DNA of 64,000 bases, from NCBI GenBank assembly GCA_016710935.1, contig JADJTY010000005.1:124001-188000 (forward strand), read 5' to 3'. The translations under genes were made by a program, and so were the position numbers. Positions 8,563-17,735 of the stretch are shown here, piece by piece (the stretch's first letter is position 1; each line of letters starts with the position of its first letter). The stretch is from Chitinophagaceae bacterium (GTDB taxonomy: Bacteria > Bacteroidota > Bacteroidia > Chitinophagales > Chitinophagaceae). Under the pieces are notes generated by a model, which was not told the origin of the DNA, ran no database searches, and saw nothing but the letters and a program-made list of their open reading frames with translations.

Positions 8563-10980
8563 TTACCTCAATAAATTAACAAGATATGCAGCAAGGGCAA
8601 CTGGTATAGCTGAAACCACTACCTGCAAAAGTGTATCTGTAATCTCAGCTCCTTCCGGCCTTACCGGAACGGTTACCGTTGAACCTTCTTTTACCCTTGG
8701 ATAAAAATGCAGGAAGAAAATATTTTTTGTTCTGCGGCTTTTACCGTTTGCATAGGTTACATAAATTCTTTTTCGCCATGGCCTGATACCAAAGCCGCCG
8801 GCCTTATCAATGTAATATCCAACACTGGTGTGTTCTTTATCAAAAGTTAATTTTAAAGGCGATTGCACAATACCTTTTACATTAACAAAAGGATTTATTT
8901 CCGGAATGAAGATCACATCACCTTCCTGCAACACGATATCATACTTGCTGTTTTTATATTTCAAAGCCCGGTACAGATCTATGCTTACAGGTTCATTGGC
9001 AACCTCAGCAAGACTGGTTTTAACCGAATCCAAAACAATACTTCCGATCGAATCAGTTAAGGAAGCAACCTTATTGGTTACATTTTCCCTGAAGAACTGT
9101 GTTTTCTTCCGGTATAAAATTGCCCCTGTAAGATCTGCTTCTTCTCTTACCCCGCCCGCTCTTTCGATATAAGAAGATATTCTTTCAGATTTACTTAACC
9201 TGGGATAAGGGCCGGAATATTTAACCATTCCGTTTATTAAGATCAATTGCTGCAATTCAAATGTGGGATTCTTACGAACATACACCTGGTCATAGGGCCT
9301 TAATTCAATTTTAGACGACACACTGTCCAGATCAAGATTGGGCGCTATTTTTATTGTGCGTAAAATGGTACGGGTAGGTTGTTGCATTCCCTTGGCAGAG
9401 TCTATATCCACAATACTGGATATTTCTATTCGCCCATATTCGGCCGACTGCTTTAAACCTCCCGACAGGTACAACAGATCCTGCAAAGTCATACCACCAT
9501 ACCTGTTTACTTTACCTTCTTTTCTTACCTCTCCAAAAATTTCAACATATTGTTTATCAGCAAACTGGTTGGTATTGAACAACAACACCTGGTCATTGGC
9601 AAATAATTCTACATTATAAATACTGGCTGTATCATTGGTGGTGATGTCGGTTAAATTCACTTCTACGCGGCTTGCTTTAATATTGGTACTATCCCCACCG
9701 CCACGAAAAATGTAGGCACGGGGAAGGTACGTATTACGGGTAATACCTCCGGCCCTGTTTATCAGGTCAAACAACTTATCACCTTTCCTGGCTTCATATT
9801 GACCGGGGTACGATATTTCACCCTTCATTTCTATCTTATTAAAAAGCCCGGGGTTAACCGCAATTACCTTTATAATATCTCCATCAACCAGGGGATAATC
9901 TTCACCTTTTAAACGTGTATCGTTTGTAGGGTTGATAATGGCTGTGGCATTAACATCCTGTATTACCTGCTTTTCCAGTTCAGTACGGTAAATTTTTACC
10001 CCACTCGAAAATGCATCCCGCTCCAGTCCCCCGGAATATTTCAATAAAGCCTTCATGCCCTCCTCTTTTTTGAGCTGGTAATACATCGGGCGTTTGAATT
10101 TACCTTCTGCTTTGACCTTTTTTTCTACCGTTTGCAGAATCACAAAATCATTATTATCCAGGTAAATGTGTTTTCCAAAATCGCCGGTGGTCAAATATTT
10201 ATATACATCCAGTACATCAATGATTTTACCGTTTCTTTTTATTTGTATGTCACGCAGGTTGGCCAAATTGGTGGGGCCACCTGCCAATGCGATCACATTA
10301 AAGGCATTGGTGAATGCCGAAACCGTAACAGGTCCCTGGTTCTTAACCTCACCCGCTACGTTAACTGAAATGGTACGTGGCTGGCCAATGGATACAGAAA
10401 TATTGGTTGATGGCGGAACGAATGCTTTAAAACGCCTGGTTAATAAAGACCTTACATTTTCAAAAGTAAGTCCCTGCAAATATATTTTGCCGATACTGGT
10501 TGGAAAAATGGAGCCATCTCTTGCCACCGTATAATCCAGGGTAGCTTCTGCTCCATTCCAGAGCGAAACAATGATCTGGTCGTACACCCCAATCGGGTAA
10601 TCAAGTGGCGGTGTCGACAATTCAGTAAGCGAAGCAACAATTCCACTGCGGAAAAGATTCATTCCGTAAGTATCTTCCGTGGGGTTTAATGACTGAGGTG
10701 TTCTTTCTTTAACAAGACTGTCTTTTTCGATACGGTCTTTTAGTTTTTTATTACTGTCTTCGCCGGTTTTTTTGGTTCCTTCTCCGTTTTTATCCTTTAA
10801 CAGATCGTAAAGCTGGCCAGGTGCTAATTGCGTATTGGGTAACACAGGAACGTCCGGGCTGCTTGGATCTTTAATTGGATTTTGCGCATTTGCAAAACCA
10901 GTCATTAATAAAAAAAGAATACTGAAAAGAAAAACCGTTTTTATAGATCCTGTATAAACTTGCCCTGGGTTTAGTAACAT
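8563..10980 (-). CDS. SLBB-domain polysaccharide export protein (Wza-like)
   Basis: An 805-residue outer-membrane export protein. An N-terminal signal peptide (hydrophobic stretch about 13-31, ending FANAQ) is followed by a charged linker. A Poly_export domain starts at about 130 (PLDYPIGVYDQIIVSLWNG), and several SLBB ligand-binding domains run from about 205 to 740. Motifs such as VAGEVKNQGPV, MKGEISYPGQY, IFGEVRKEGKV, INGMVKYSGPY and VKGIVQSPLKL mark five SLBB repeats. This is longer than E. coli Wza but normal for Bacteroidota. A C-terminal hydrophobic segment (about 780-800) may form the outer-membrane helix. It forms an operon with the Wzz-like gene. Confidence 0.9.
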   Translation of the reverse strand: MLLNPGQVYTGSIKTVFLFSILFLLMTGFANAQNPIKDPSSPDVPVLPNTQLAPGQLYDLLKDKNGEGTKKTGEDSNKKLKDRIEKDSLVKERTPQSLNPTEDTYGMNLFRSGIVASLTELSTPPLDYPIGVYDQIIVSLWNGAEATLDYTVARDGSIFPTSIGKIYLQGLTFENVRSLLTRRFKAFVPPSTNISVSIGQPRTISVNVAGEVKNQGPVTVSAFTNAFNVIALAGGPTNLANLRDIQIKRNGKIIDVLDVYKYLTTGDFGKHIYLDNNDFVILQTVEKKVKAEGKFKRPMYYQLKKEEGMKALLKYSGGLERDAFSSGVKIYRTELEKQVIQDVNATAIINPTNDTRLKGEDYPLVDGDIIKVIAVNPGLFNKIEMKGEISYPGQYEARKGDKLFDLINRAGGITRNTYLPRAYIFRGGGDSTNIKASRVEVNLTDITTNDTASIYNVELFANDQVLLFNTNQFADKQYVEIFGEVRKEGKVNRYGGMTLQDLLYLSGGLKQSAEYGRIEISSIVDIDSAKGMQQPTRTILRTIKIAPNLDLDSVSSKIELRPYDQVYVRKNPTFELQQLILINGMVKYSGPYPRLSKSERISSYIERAGGVREEADLTGAILYRKKTQFFRENVTNKVASLTDSIGSIVLDSVKTSLAEVANEPVSIDLYRALKYKNSKYDIVLQEGDVIFIPEINPFVNVKGIVQSPLKLTFDKEHTSVGYYIDKAGGFGIRPWRKRIYVTYANGKSRRTKNIFFLHFYPRVKEGSTVTVPVRPEGAEITDTLLQVVVSAIPVALAAYLVNLLR

Positions 10981-11010
10981 GTGTTTGGGGTTGATTTATT
11001 AATTTTTGAT

Positions 11011-11026
11011 CCCGATAGCTATCAGG
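11011..11026. repeat. CCCGATAGCTATC palindrome
   Basis: CCCGATAGCTATCAGG contains the perfect core GATAGCTATC (11014-11023) and sits between the nitronate monooxygenase stop and the SLBB gene start. The same core occurs at 59621-59630, nested inside another palindrome. A related split form occurs at 62759-62793. Confidence 0.65.
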
Positions 11027-11041
11027 ACGTAAATATATATA

Positions 11042-11980
11042 TTATTTTACCGGCTGCTTTAATGCAGCTTCATATTCTTTATACATCTCCTGTACAATTT
11101 CTGCAGCAGGTTTTATACTTTTAATGAGGGCACTCACCTGCCCTATTTCCAGTTCTCCTTCTGTTAGGTTTCCTTCAAACATACCCAGCTTAGCCCTTCC
11201 TCTTCCCAATAATTCCTGCAGCTCCTCTGTAGATGCACCATTCTTTTCAGCCTGCTGTACCCGGTTAAAAAAATCGTTTTTTAACAGCCTTACCGGCGTT
11301 AATTGTTTTAATGATAATTGCGTATCGCCTTCATTTGAATTAATAACTAAGTTTTTAAAATTCTCATGTGATGAAGCTTCTGCAGATGCCACAAACCTGC
11401 TGCCTACCTGTACCCCATCAGCTCCTAAAACCATGGCCGCTAACATTTGTCTGCCGGTTGCAATACCACCTGCTGCCAGTACCGGAATATGTACTGCTGC
11501 ACATACAGCGGGTATTAATACCATGGTGGTGGTCTCTTCTCTGCCATTATGGCCCCCGGCTTCAAAACCTTCGGCAACCACTGCATCGCAACCGGCTTCC
11601 TGTGCCTTAAGGGCAAATTTGCTGCTGCTTACAACATGTACAACGGTTATGCCTTGTTGTTTTAAAGTTGAAGTCCAGGTTTTTGGGTTCCCGGCCGAGG
11701 TAAATACAATGGGTACTTTTTCTTCAATAATGATCTGGATATGCTTTTCAATATCCGGATACAGCAGCGGTACATTTACACCAAAGGGTTTATTGGTTGC
11801 CGCCTTACACTGCCTGATATGCGCTTGTAAAACGCCAGGGTACATACTGCCACTGCCAATAATACCCAATGCACCCGCATTGCTAACGGCACTGGCAAGA
11901 CGCCATCCGCTGGCCCAGATCATCCCTGCCTGTACGATGGGGTATTCTATATTGAACAGTTTGGTTACCCGGTTTTGCAT
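11042..11980 (-). CDS. nitronate monooxygenase / FabK-like flavoprotein
   Basis: A 312-residue FMN-dependent TIM-barrel protein of the 2-nitropropane dioxygenase family. The family start YPIVQAGMIW is at about 13-22. The phosphate-binding loop is AAGGIATGRQM at about 169-179, followed by GADGVQVGSRFV at about 187-198. The motif EGFEAGGHNG at about 137 carries the histidine that is catalytic in this family. Nitronate monooxygenases oxidise nitronates; the close relative FabK is an enoyl-ACP reductase. Sequence alone does not separate the two firmly, though the absence of neighbouring fab genes favours the former. The gene lies alone, upstream of DUF1761 in divergent orientation. Confidence 0.85.
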   Translation of the reverse strand: MQNRVTKLFNIEYPIVQAGMIWASGWRLASAVSNAGALGIIGSGSMYPGVLQAHIRQCKAATNKPFGVNVPLLYPDIEKHIQIIIEEKVPIVFTSAGNPKTWTSTLKQQGITVVHVVSSSKFALKAQEAGCDAVVAEGFEAGGHNGREETTTMVLIPAVCAAVHIPVLAAGGIATGRQMLAAMVLGADGVQVGSRFVASAEASSHENFKNLVINSNEGDTQLSLKQLTPVRLLKNDFFNRVQQAEKNGASTEELQELLGRGRAKLGMFEGNLTEGELEIGQVSALIKSIKPAAEIVQEMYKEYEAALKQPVK

Positions 11981-12190
11981 AATTTATAAAGCCTTTTCAA
12001 ATATCAGTAAAATTTGAATAACAAACAGAAAGTACTTTGAAACGCAAAGTAAATGATTTTATTTTATAAAGCCTAAAAAAAACTGTCGTTTAAGTATTAA
12101 ATAATTTACCCTCAACAGGCAATCACAAGTGCAAATACTTGTATGTGTTAATTATTATTTTTATGTTTGAACCAACTAAAACTACTTATC

Positions 12191-12703
12191 ATGGACTTTG
12201 GACACATGGCACTGAGTGCATCAGCAGCAGCATTATCAACTTTTCTTGTTGGTTTTATATGGTATCATCCAAAAGTGTTTGGCACGGTTTGGATGAAAGC
12301 AGAAGGGTTAACAGAAGAGCAACTTAAAAAAGGCAATATGGCCAAAATTTTCGGGTTGTCGTTTGTATTTGCCTTTATTGCAGGGTTATTCATCATTCAC
12401 ACGGTAGTGATACACCAGTTTGGTGCATTGGGCATGACCGGCGGCGATCCTGCCCTTGCCAAACCATCATATGCTGCATTTATGGCCGATTATGGAACTG
12501 CATTCAGAACATTTAAACATGGTGCATTGCATGGAACCATGTTGGGACTGTTATTTGTTTTTCCGGTAATTGCCATTAATGGCCTGTACAGTCACAAAGC
12601 ATGGAAACTTATTTTTGTTACATCCGGTTATTGGGTAATAACCCTGGCTATTATGGGAGGTATTATCTGCGGCTGGAGCGAATCCGGTTTCCACTTTAGT
12701 TAA
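12191..12703 (+). CDS. DUF1761 family membrane protein
   Basis: A small membrane protein of about 170 residues matching DUF1761. Four hydrophobic segments are visible, and the first ends in the family motif WYHPKVFG. A TTG codon lies in frame at 12167, but the ATG at 12191 gives the usual family start just before the first membrane segment, so I chose it. The function is unknown. The gene ends just before a strong hairpin terminator shared with the convergent nucleotidyltransferase gene. Confidence 0.8.
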   Translation: MDFGHMALSASAAALSTFLVGFIWYHPKVFGTVWMKAEGLTEEQLKKGNMAKIFGLSFVFAFIAGLFIIHTVVIHQFGALGMTGGDPALAKPSYAAFMADYGTAFRTFKHGALHGTMLGLLFVFPVIAINGLYSHKAWKLIFVTSGYWVITLAIMGGIICGWSESGFHFS

Positions 12704-12723
12704 TCCGGGATATTATAAATATT

Positions 12724-12756
12724 AAAGGTGGTCCAGATTATATCTGGACCACCTTT
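12724..12756. terminator. bidirectional hairpin terminator
   Basis: A perfect 15-bp stem (12724-12738 with 12742-12756, 3-base loop) lies between convergent DUF1761 (+) and the nucleotidyltransferase (-). A-rich and T-rich stem ends allow it to work in both directions. Confidence 0.85.
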
Positions 12757-12773
12757 ATGTTGTATTGTTATGT

Positions 12774-13778
12774 TTAACTTCTGTTACCGCCCAGGTCAAT
12801 GGCAGTATTATCACCAATATTCAGATTCCGGCTAACGCCTTTCACTTCAGCATCACTCCCGATCAGCGAATTGTTTAAAACAATTTCATACAGGTTAGAG
12901 TAGGAACCGATGATAGAGTCTTTAACAATAGCATATTGTATCCGGGTATTTTCCCCTACTGTTACATTAGGCCCGATAACTGAATTTTTTATATCGCAGC
13001 CCTCGGCAATTGAAACCGGTGGTATGATGATGGTGTTTTCATAGTTGTGGTCTTCCGATACATTACCACCAAATTTTTTCAGCAAAGTTGCATTAGACAC
13101 CAGTAAGGTCTCTTTCTTTCCGCAATCAAACCAGTTGGTTACCTTAAAAGATTTAAAGGTAGCACCCCGCTGCATCATACATTCCAGCGCTTCGGTAAGA
13201 CTGAATTCCTCGTATCCCTTGGTGTTGGTTCCCATCAGGTTTTCGAGACATGCAAACATAAAGCCTGTTTCTTTTATTTTATACACCCCCACCAGCGCCA
13301 TATTGCTTTTTGGAATTGATGGTTTTTCCACCACCCGGTTTACCGATCCGTCATCTTCAATTTCGGCAACGCCAAAATCGCGGGGATCATCTACTTTTTT
13401 TATTCCCAGCATGGATACCGGAGAATCAATGATCTCTTTTACATTATAATCTGCGATCGTATCTCCCAGAACGATCATCACTTCATCTGTACCAACAATT
13501 TCACGGGTAAGGTTGATGGCGTGGCCAATACCAAAACGCTCGCTCTGCAATACAAAATGACAGTTTAAGTCGGGATATTTCTTCTCTACATAATCCTGTA
13601 TCTTCTCTCCCAGGTATCCAATAATAAAAATGAAATCTTTAATGCCGGCATCATGCAACTGGTCTACAATAATGCTGAGAATGGTTTTACCTGCAAGCGG
13701 AATTAATGCTTTGGGCTGTGTGTATGTATGTGGCCGCAGTTTTGTACCTGCACCTGCTACCGGGATAATTGCCTTCAT
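12774..13778 (-). CDS. sugar-phosphate nucleotidyltransferase
   Basis: A 334-residue protein with an NTP-transferase Rossmann domain and a left-handed beta-helix C-terminus. The nucleotide loop reads GAGTKLRPHT at about 8-17 (consensus GxGTRLxPxT, with Lys for Arg), followed by the lysine in QPKALIPL. The metal-binding aspartate lies in VLGDTIAD at about 103-110. Hexapeptide-like repeats (IIIPPVSIAEGCDIKNSVI and following) fill about 250-330. Such enzymes activate a sugar 1-phosphate, as in glucose-1-phosphate thymidylyl- or uridylyltransferases, for envelope glycans. The exact sugar is not evident. It lies 0.8 kb from a polysaccharide export pair but is separated by unrelated genes. Confidence 0.87.
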   Translation of the reverse strand: MKAIIPVAGAGTKLRPHTYTQPKALIPLAGKTILSIIVDQLHDAGIKDFIFIIGYLGEKIQDYVEKKYPDLNCHFVLQSERFGIGHAINLTREIVGTDEVMIVLGDTIADYNVKEIIDSPVSMLGIKKVDDPRDFGVAEIEDDGSVNRVVEKPSIPKSNMALVGVYKIKETGFMFACLENLMGTNTKGYEEFSLTEALECMMQRGATFKSFKVTNWFDCGKKETLLVSNATLLKKFGGNVSEDHNYENTIIIPPVSIAEGCDIKNSVIGPNVTVGENTRIQYAIVKDSIIGSYSNLYEIVLNNSLIGSDAEVKGVSRNLNIGDNTAIDLGGNRS

Positions 13779-13932
13779 TGTTTAAAACTAATCTGCCGTG
13801 GGCAGTGCATTTAGTTTACAATTGTGTTTTTCTAAAACCTGAAACGGGTGCTAAAGTAGTACATTTTAGGTTATCCATGTATTTTATACACTAATCGTTA
13901 ATAACCTCATCCACAAAATCCTGCATGCTGCG

Positions 13933-13940
13933 TATATTTG
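13933..13940 (+). promoter_or_regulatory. -7 box for glyA
   Basis: TATATTTG matches TAnnTTTG exactly and ends 18 bases before the glyA ATG. No clear TTTG -33 element is visible at the expected distance. Confidence 0.5.
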
Positions 13941-13958
13941 CGCTTCTAAAACAGGCTT

Positions 13959-15236
13959 ATGCAAAAAGATACATTGGTTTTTGATTTGATTGATAAAGAA
14001 CTGGCCCGCCAGCGTGAAGGCATTGAACTCATCGCTTCAGAAAATTTTACCAGTCTGCAGGTAATGCAGGCCATGGGCACTTCATTAACCAATAAATATG
14101 CAGAAGGTTACCCCGGAAAAAGATATTATGGCGGTTGCGAAATTGTGGACCAGGTAGAACAACTGGCCATTGACCGGTTAAAAGAGATTTTTAAATGTAC
14201 GTATGCAAATGTTCAGCCACATAGCGGCGCACAGGCCAACGGCGCTGTTTTTTTAGCAGTAATGAAACCCGGAGAAAAGATCCTGGGCCTGGATCTGAGT
14301 ATGGGCGGCCACCTTACCCATGGAAGCCCTGCAAACTTCAGTGGAAAAACATACCAGGCATTACATTATGGTGTAACCAAAGAGGGTATTGTTGATTATG
14401 AACAACTGGAAACTATAGCCCGTGCAGAAAAACCAAAGATGATCATCTGCGGTGCCTCTGCTTACAGCCGCGATTGGGATTACAAACGCATACGTGCCGT
14501 AGCCGATGAAATTGGCGCTATTGTTTTTGCAGACATTGCACATCCTGCGGGTTTAATTGCGGCGGGTTTATTGAATGATCCGTTTGATCATTGCCATATT
14601 GTTACCTCCACCACACATAAAACTTTGCGTGGGCCCAGAGGCGGTATTATCATGCTGCGCCACGATTTTGAAAATCCCTGGGGCATAAAAGACCCCAAAG
14701 GAAATCTAAGAATGATGAGCTCTTTACTCGACCTGGCAGTTTTTCCCGGTACACAGGGCGGACCGCTGGAACATGTAATTGCTGCAAAAGCCATTGCCTT
14801 CGGCGAAATTTTATCAGCAGATTTTAAAGCCTACGGACAACAGGTGATTAGTAATGCACAGGCAATGGCAAAAGCATTTGTTGCAAAAGATTATAAACTT
14901 ATCAGCGGTGGCACCGATAATCATTTAATGCTGATAGACCTCCGCAATAAGAACATCACCGGTAAAAAAGCTCAGGAAACCTTAGACAGGGCACACATTA
15001 CCCTGAATAAAAATGCCGTACCCTTTGATGATAAGAGTCCCTTTGTTACTTCGGGTATCCGCGTGGGTGTGCCGGCAATTACCACCAGAGGAATGAAGGA
15101 AGCTGATATGCAAACCGTTGTGGATTTTATTGATAAAGTATTGATGAATATTGATGATGAAGCAATCATAGCTGCTGTGGCAGGTGATGTAAAAGAGTTC
15201 ATGAAAAAATTTCCGCTTTATCCTCAACTGGGGTAA
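13959..15236 (+). CDS. glyA: serine hydroxymethyltransferase
   Basis: GlyA interconverts serine and glycine with tetrahydrofolate and is the main source of one-carbon units. The 425 residues have the usual length. The start RQREGIELIASENFTS at about 17-32 is the conserved substrate and folate region. The PLP lysine lies in TSTTHKTLRGPRGG at about 218-231, and AGLIAAG at about 197 is also conserved. It has its own -7 box. The surface-protein gene starts 42 bases downstream, so some read-through is possible, although that gene is unrelated in function. Confidence 0.97.
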   Translation: MQKDTLVFDLIDKELARQREGIELIASENFTSLQVMQAMGTSLTNKYAEGYPGKRYYGGCEIVDQVEQLAIDRLKEIFKCTYANVQPHSGAQANGAVFLAVMKPGEKILGLDLSMGGHLTHGSPANFSGKTYQALHYGVTKEGIVDYEQLETIARAEKPKMIICGASAYSRDWDYKRIRAVADEIGAIVFADIAHPAGLIAAGLLNDPFDHCHIVTSTTHKTLRGPRGGIIMLRHDFENPWGIKDPKGNLRMMSSLLDLAVFPGTQGGPLEHVIAAKAIAFGEILSADFKAYGQQVISNAQAMAKAFVAKDYKLISGGTDNHLMLIDLRNKNITGKKAQETLDRAHITLNKNAVPFDDKSPFVTSGIRVGVPAITTRGMKEADMQTVVDFIDKVLMNIDDEAIIAAVAGDVKEFMKKFPLYPQLG

Positions 15237-15260
15237 TACTGTTTTAAATTGATTATATTC

Positions 15261-15280
15261 ATGTTCAAATTTTTGAACAT
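15261..15280. promoter_or_regulatory. palindrome overlapping the start codon of the first fibre-like gene
   Basis: ATGTTCAAATTTTTGAACAT has 9-base inverted arms around a TT centre and includes the first two bases of the chosen ATG (15279). It could be an operator or an mRNA hairpin that hides the start. This is inference; no regulator is encoded nearby. Confidence 0.4.
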
Positions 15281-17552
15281 GAAACAAATCTGCTTATTCC
15301 TGTTGGTATGTTTGTGCTTTATAACTACCAAAACATCTGCCCAATCTTTAGCAATAAATACCGATGGCAGTACCGCCAATAACAGTGCTTTGCTTGATGT
15401 AAAAAGTACGGCTAAAGGTATGCTCATACCAAGAATGAGCAGAGCAGAAAGAAACGCCATCGCATCACCTGCAACCGGTTTATTAATTTTTCAAAACGGG
15501 CCCGACAGTATTGGTTTTCATTATTATGATGGCACCAAATGGACCTGGATGTTATCCAATTCAAATGCCGATTCGTTAGCCTGGAGAACATACGGAAATA
15601 CCGGTACTAATCCGGCCAATCATTTTTTGGGCACAACCGATAATGTGCCTTTAATACTGAAAACCAATAATTCAGAAAAACTGAGAGTTACCACGGCTGG
15701 TGAATTAGGCATTGGTACCATCACCCCCAACTCATCCTACGGCTATGCAAAAGTTGAGATTGCATCGGAGGGATATGGCTCACCTGTTGATCTGTTGATT
15801 AGAAATGCCGTGAATGATCCCGGTTATGCCCCCGGCCTTATCTTTCAACATGCAAGAGGAACACTAGCAACCCCTGTTACCGTAAACAACGGCGATTATT
15901 TATCTGCCATAAGCACCATGAACTATGATGGTTCAAATTATATAATATCTGCAGGGCTTGATTTTTATGCAGATGGAGCAATAGCTACAGGTATTTTGCC
16001 AACAAGGCTGCAATTTGCTACCAGGAATACTGCCGGCGCTTATAATTACAGGATGACCATAAAAAACGATGGCAAAGTGGGTATTGGCATAACCGCCCCG
16101 CTCAGCCGTACGCATATACACAATGGTAATTTTTTGGTTACCGGAGATGGAACAAGTCCGGCTATTGAACCCACCGGTGCGGGCACCCGCATGTTTTTTT
16201 CTCCGCTAAAATACGCTTTCAGGGCAGGTTATGTTAACAGCACACAATGGGATGATGCTAATATCGGACAGGGTTCTATCGGGCTGGGTTTTAATGCACT
16301 GGCCAGTAACCTGAATGCAATAGCCATGGGCGAAAACAGCCAGGCAAAAAGTGCTAATTCAGTTTCAATAGGCTCTGGAAATATAACAGAAACAGAGCAA
16401 TTTGCTGTGGCCATTGGCAGAAATAACCACAGCACCGGTTATGCATCAGTTGCCATGGGGCATTTTTCTGAAGCTACCGGCCATTATTCGGTGTCTTTTG
16501 GTTTAAGAGACACAGTTACCGGATTTGCCGCAGCTGCAATAGGTGGCAGCAATAAAGTGTTTGCAGATGGAGCTTTTGCAGGTGGTAATGCAAATACGGT
16601 TACGGCTAATTATTCATTTGCGGGAGGTCATGCAAATGCAGTATCAGGTGGTAATTCGTTTGCCGGGGGGCTTAGCAATACTGTTTCAGGCAGTGAAGCT
16701 TTTGCCGGAGGAAATAATAACACCGTTTCCGGTAATTCGGGTGTGGCTTTAGGCAGGTTTAATTTTTCCCCATCTTTTGGCGAAGCAACTGTGGGTCTTT
16801 TTGCTACACAATATAGTCCTGTCAGCGCAACCGCCTTTAATGCCAACGACCGGGTTTTTACCATTGGTAACGGAACGGGAGCGGGTACCCGCTCCGATGC
16901 GATGGTGGTTTTAAAGAATGGCAAAACAGGCATTGGAAATGCTGCACCTTCTGCTAAACTTCATGTAGGTGGTGGTACCCGTTTTTCCGTACTTGATACC
17001 GGTGCTATCTTTTTACAATCCGGCAATACCATTGGGTCTGCAAGAGACTGGAAAATAGCAGTTACACTCCCAAACGGCTATCTGTCTTTTAGAGATATGG
17101 GGGTTGATAACTCCGGAACAGGTGCCATGGCCACCGACGCTATGGTGATTGCCTGGGGAACAGGAAATGTAGGAATCGGAACTGCTACCCCTAATAGTAC
17201 ATTACAGGTAGATGGTACAGTTGCCATCGGTACTTCTCTAAATATTGCCGGAGGCCCTAGCGGCACCCCAATTTCATTACTCAATCAAAAATCGTATGTG
17301 GGTGTGTTACCGGCAAATGGAACTGACAATTATTATCAACTGCCTGATCCAACGGTTTATCCCGGCCGTACTTATATTATACGCAACAACAGCAGTGCTT
17401 TTCAGGCAAATATTGCAACCGCTGCCGGATTATTATTTCCGGGCAATTCAGATGTTGGTGGAGCTACCTACACACTTAACCCTACTACTTCGCCCAAAAC
17501 AGTTATGGCAATAAGCGACGGGGCAAACTGGACGATCATGGTGCAGAACTAA
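15279..17552 (+). CDS. exported Hep/Hag-repeat fibre-like surface protein
   Basis: About 757 residues. ATG 15279 gives a clean signal peptide (MKQICLFLLVCLCFITT..AQS), so I prefer it to TTG 15249 or ATG 15261. After the signal comes a conserved Bacteroidota N-terminal module (SALLDVKSTAKGMLIPRM, then FHYYDGTKW). Tail-fibre-like segments follow (GIGTITPNSS, VGIGITAPLSRTHIHNG). A YadA-head-like region at about 330-500 has repeats near 14 residues such as FAGGxxNTVSG and AxGxxN. The C-terminus (SYVGVLPANGTDNYYQLP.., ending GANWTIMVQN) looks like a fibre tip. No YadA anchor or T9SS domain is seen, so how it is held on the cell is unclear. Adhesion is inferred from repeat type. Confidence 0.75.
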   Translation: MKQICLFLLVCLCFITTKTSAQSLAINTDGSTANNSALLDVKSTAKGMLIPRMSRAERNAIASPATGLLIFQNGPDSIGFHYYDGTKWTWMLSNSNADSLAWRTYGNTGTNPANHFLGTTDNVPLILKTNNSEKLRVTTAGELGIGTITPNSSYGYAKVEIASEGYGSPVDLLIRNAVNDPGYAPGLIFQHARGTLATPVTVNNGDYLSAISTMNYDGSNYIISAGLDFYADGAIATGILPTRLQFATRNTAGAYNYRMTIKNDGKVGIGITAPLSRTHIHNGNFLVTGDGTSPAIEPTGAGTRMFFSPLKYAFRAGYVNSTQWDDANIGQGSIGLGFNALASNLNAIAMGENSQAKSANSVSIGSGNITETEQFAVAIGRNNHSTGYASVAMGHFSEATGHYSVSFGLRDTVTGFAAAAIGGSNKVFADGAFAGGNANTVTANYSFAGGHANAVSGGNSFAGGLSNTVSGSEAFAGGNNNTVSGNSGVALGRFNFSPSFGEATVGLFATQYSPVSATAFNANDRVFTIGNGTGAGTRSDAMVVLKNGKTGIGNAAPSAKLHVGGGTRFSVLDTGAIFLQSGNTIGSARDWKIAVTLPNGYLSFRDMGVDNSGTGAMATDAMVIAWGTGNVGIGTATPNSTLQVDGTVAIGTSLNIAGGPSGTPISLLNQKSYVGVLPANGTDNYYQLPDPTVYPGRTYIIRNNSSAFQANIATAAGLLFPGNSDVGGATYTLNPTTSPKTVMAISDGANWTIMVQN

Positions 17553-17584
17553 CATAACTGTATTTTGAATTATGAATTGAATTT

Positions 17585-17735
17585 GTTAATAAAAAATTAT
17601 TTATCAAACTGTTAGAAGCTAAATAAAATATATTAATTTACTGCATTATTATCTCCCCGATAAATCCAATCCCTGCAAAAGCTTTAGGTTTCTATGTAAA
17701 TACTTTTTTATAATTAATATTTTATCTACCAGTGT
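17585..17735 (+). promoter_or_regulatory. duplicated leader, copy 1
   Basis: This AT-rich stretch before the second fibre gene is recognisably similar to 23888-24046 before the third. Both begin TGTTAATAAAxAATTATTTATC, share a GTTAGxAGCT block and a CCTGCAAA block, and end at an ATGAC start. The shared inverted repeat is imperfect here (17589-17604). This is probably a common promoter region. Confidence 0.5.

Noticed and set aside
11124..12017. 297-codon open frame on the plus strand
   Set aside because: It is antisense to the nitronate monooxygenase-like gene, is Cys/Pro/Ser-rich and resembles no protein; the minus-strand gene has full family motifs.
13860..13925. DnaA-box-like words (TTATCCATG, TCATCCACA) upstream of glyA
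   Set aside because: Only two imperfect matches and far from dnaA; not enough for an origin or a DnaA regulatory site.
16540..16760. Short direct repeats resembling a CRISPR array
   Set aside because: They are codon-level repeats of the Hep/Hag protein (FAGGxxNTVSG), with a coding frame running through them and no constant spacer length.
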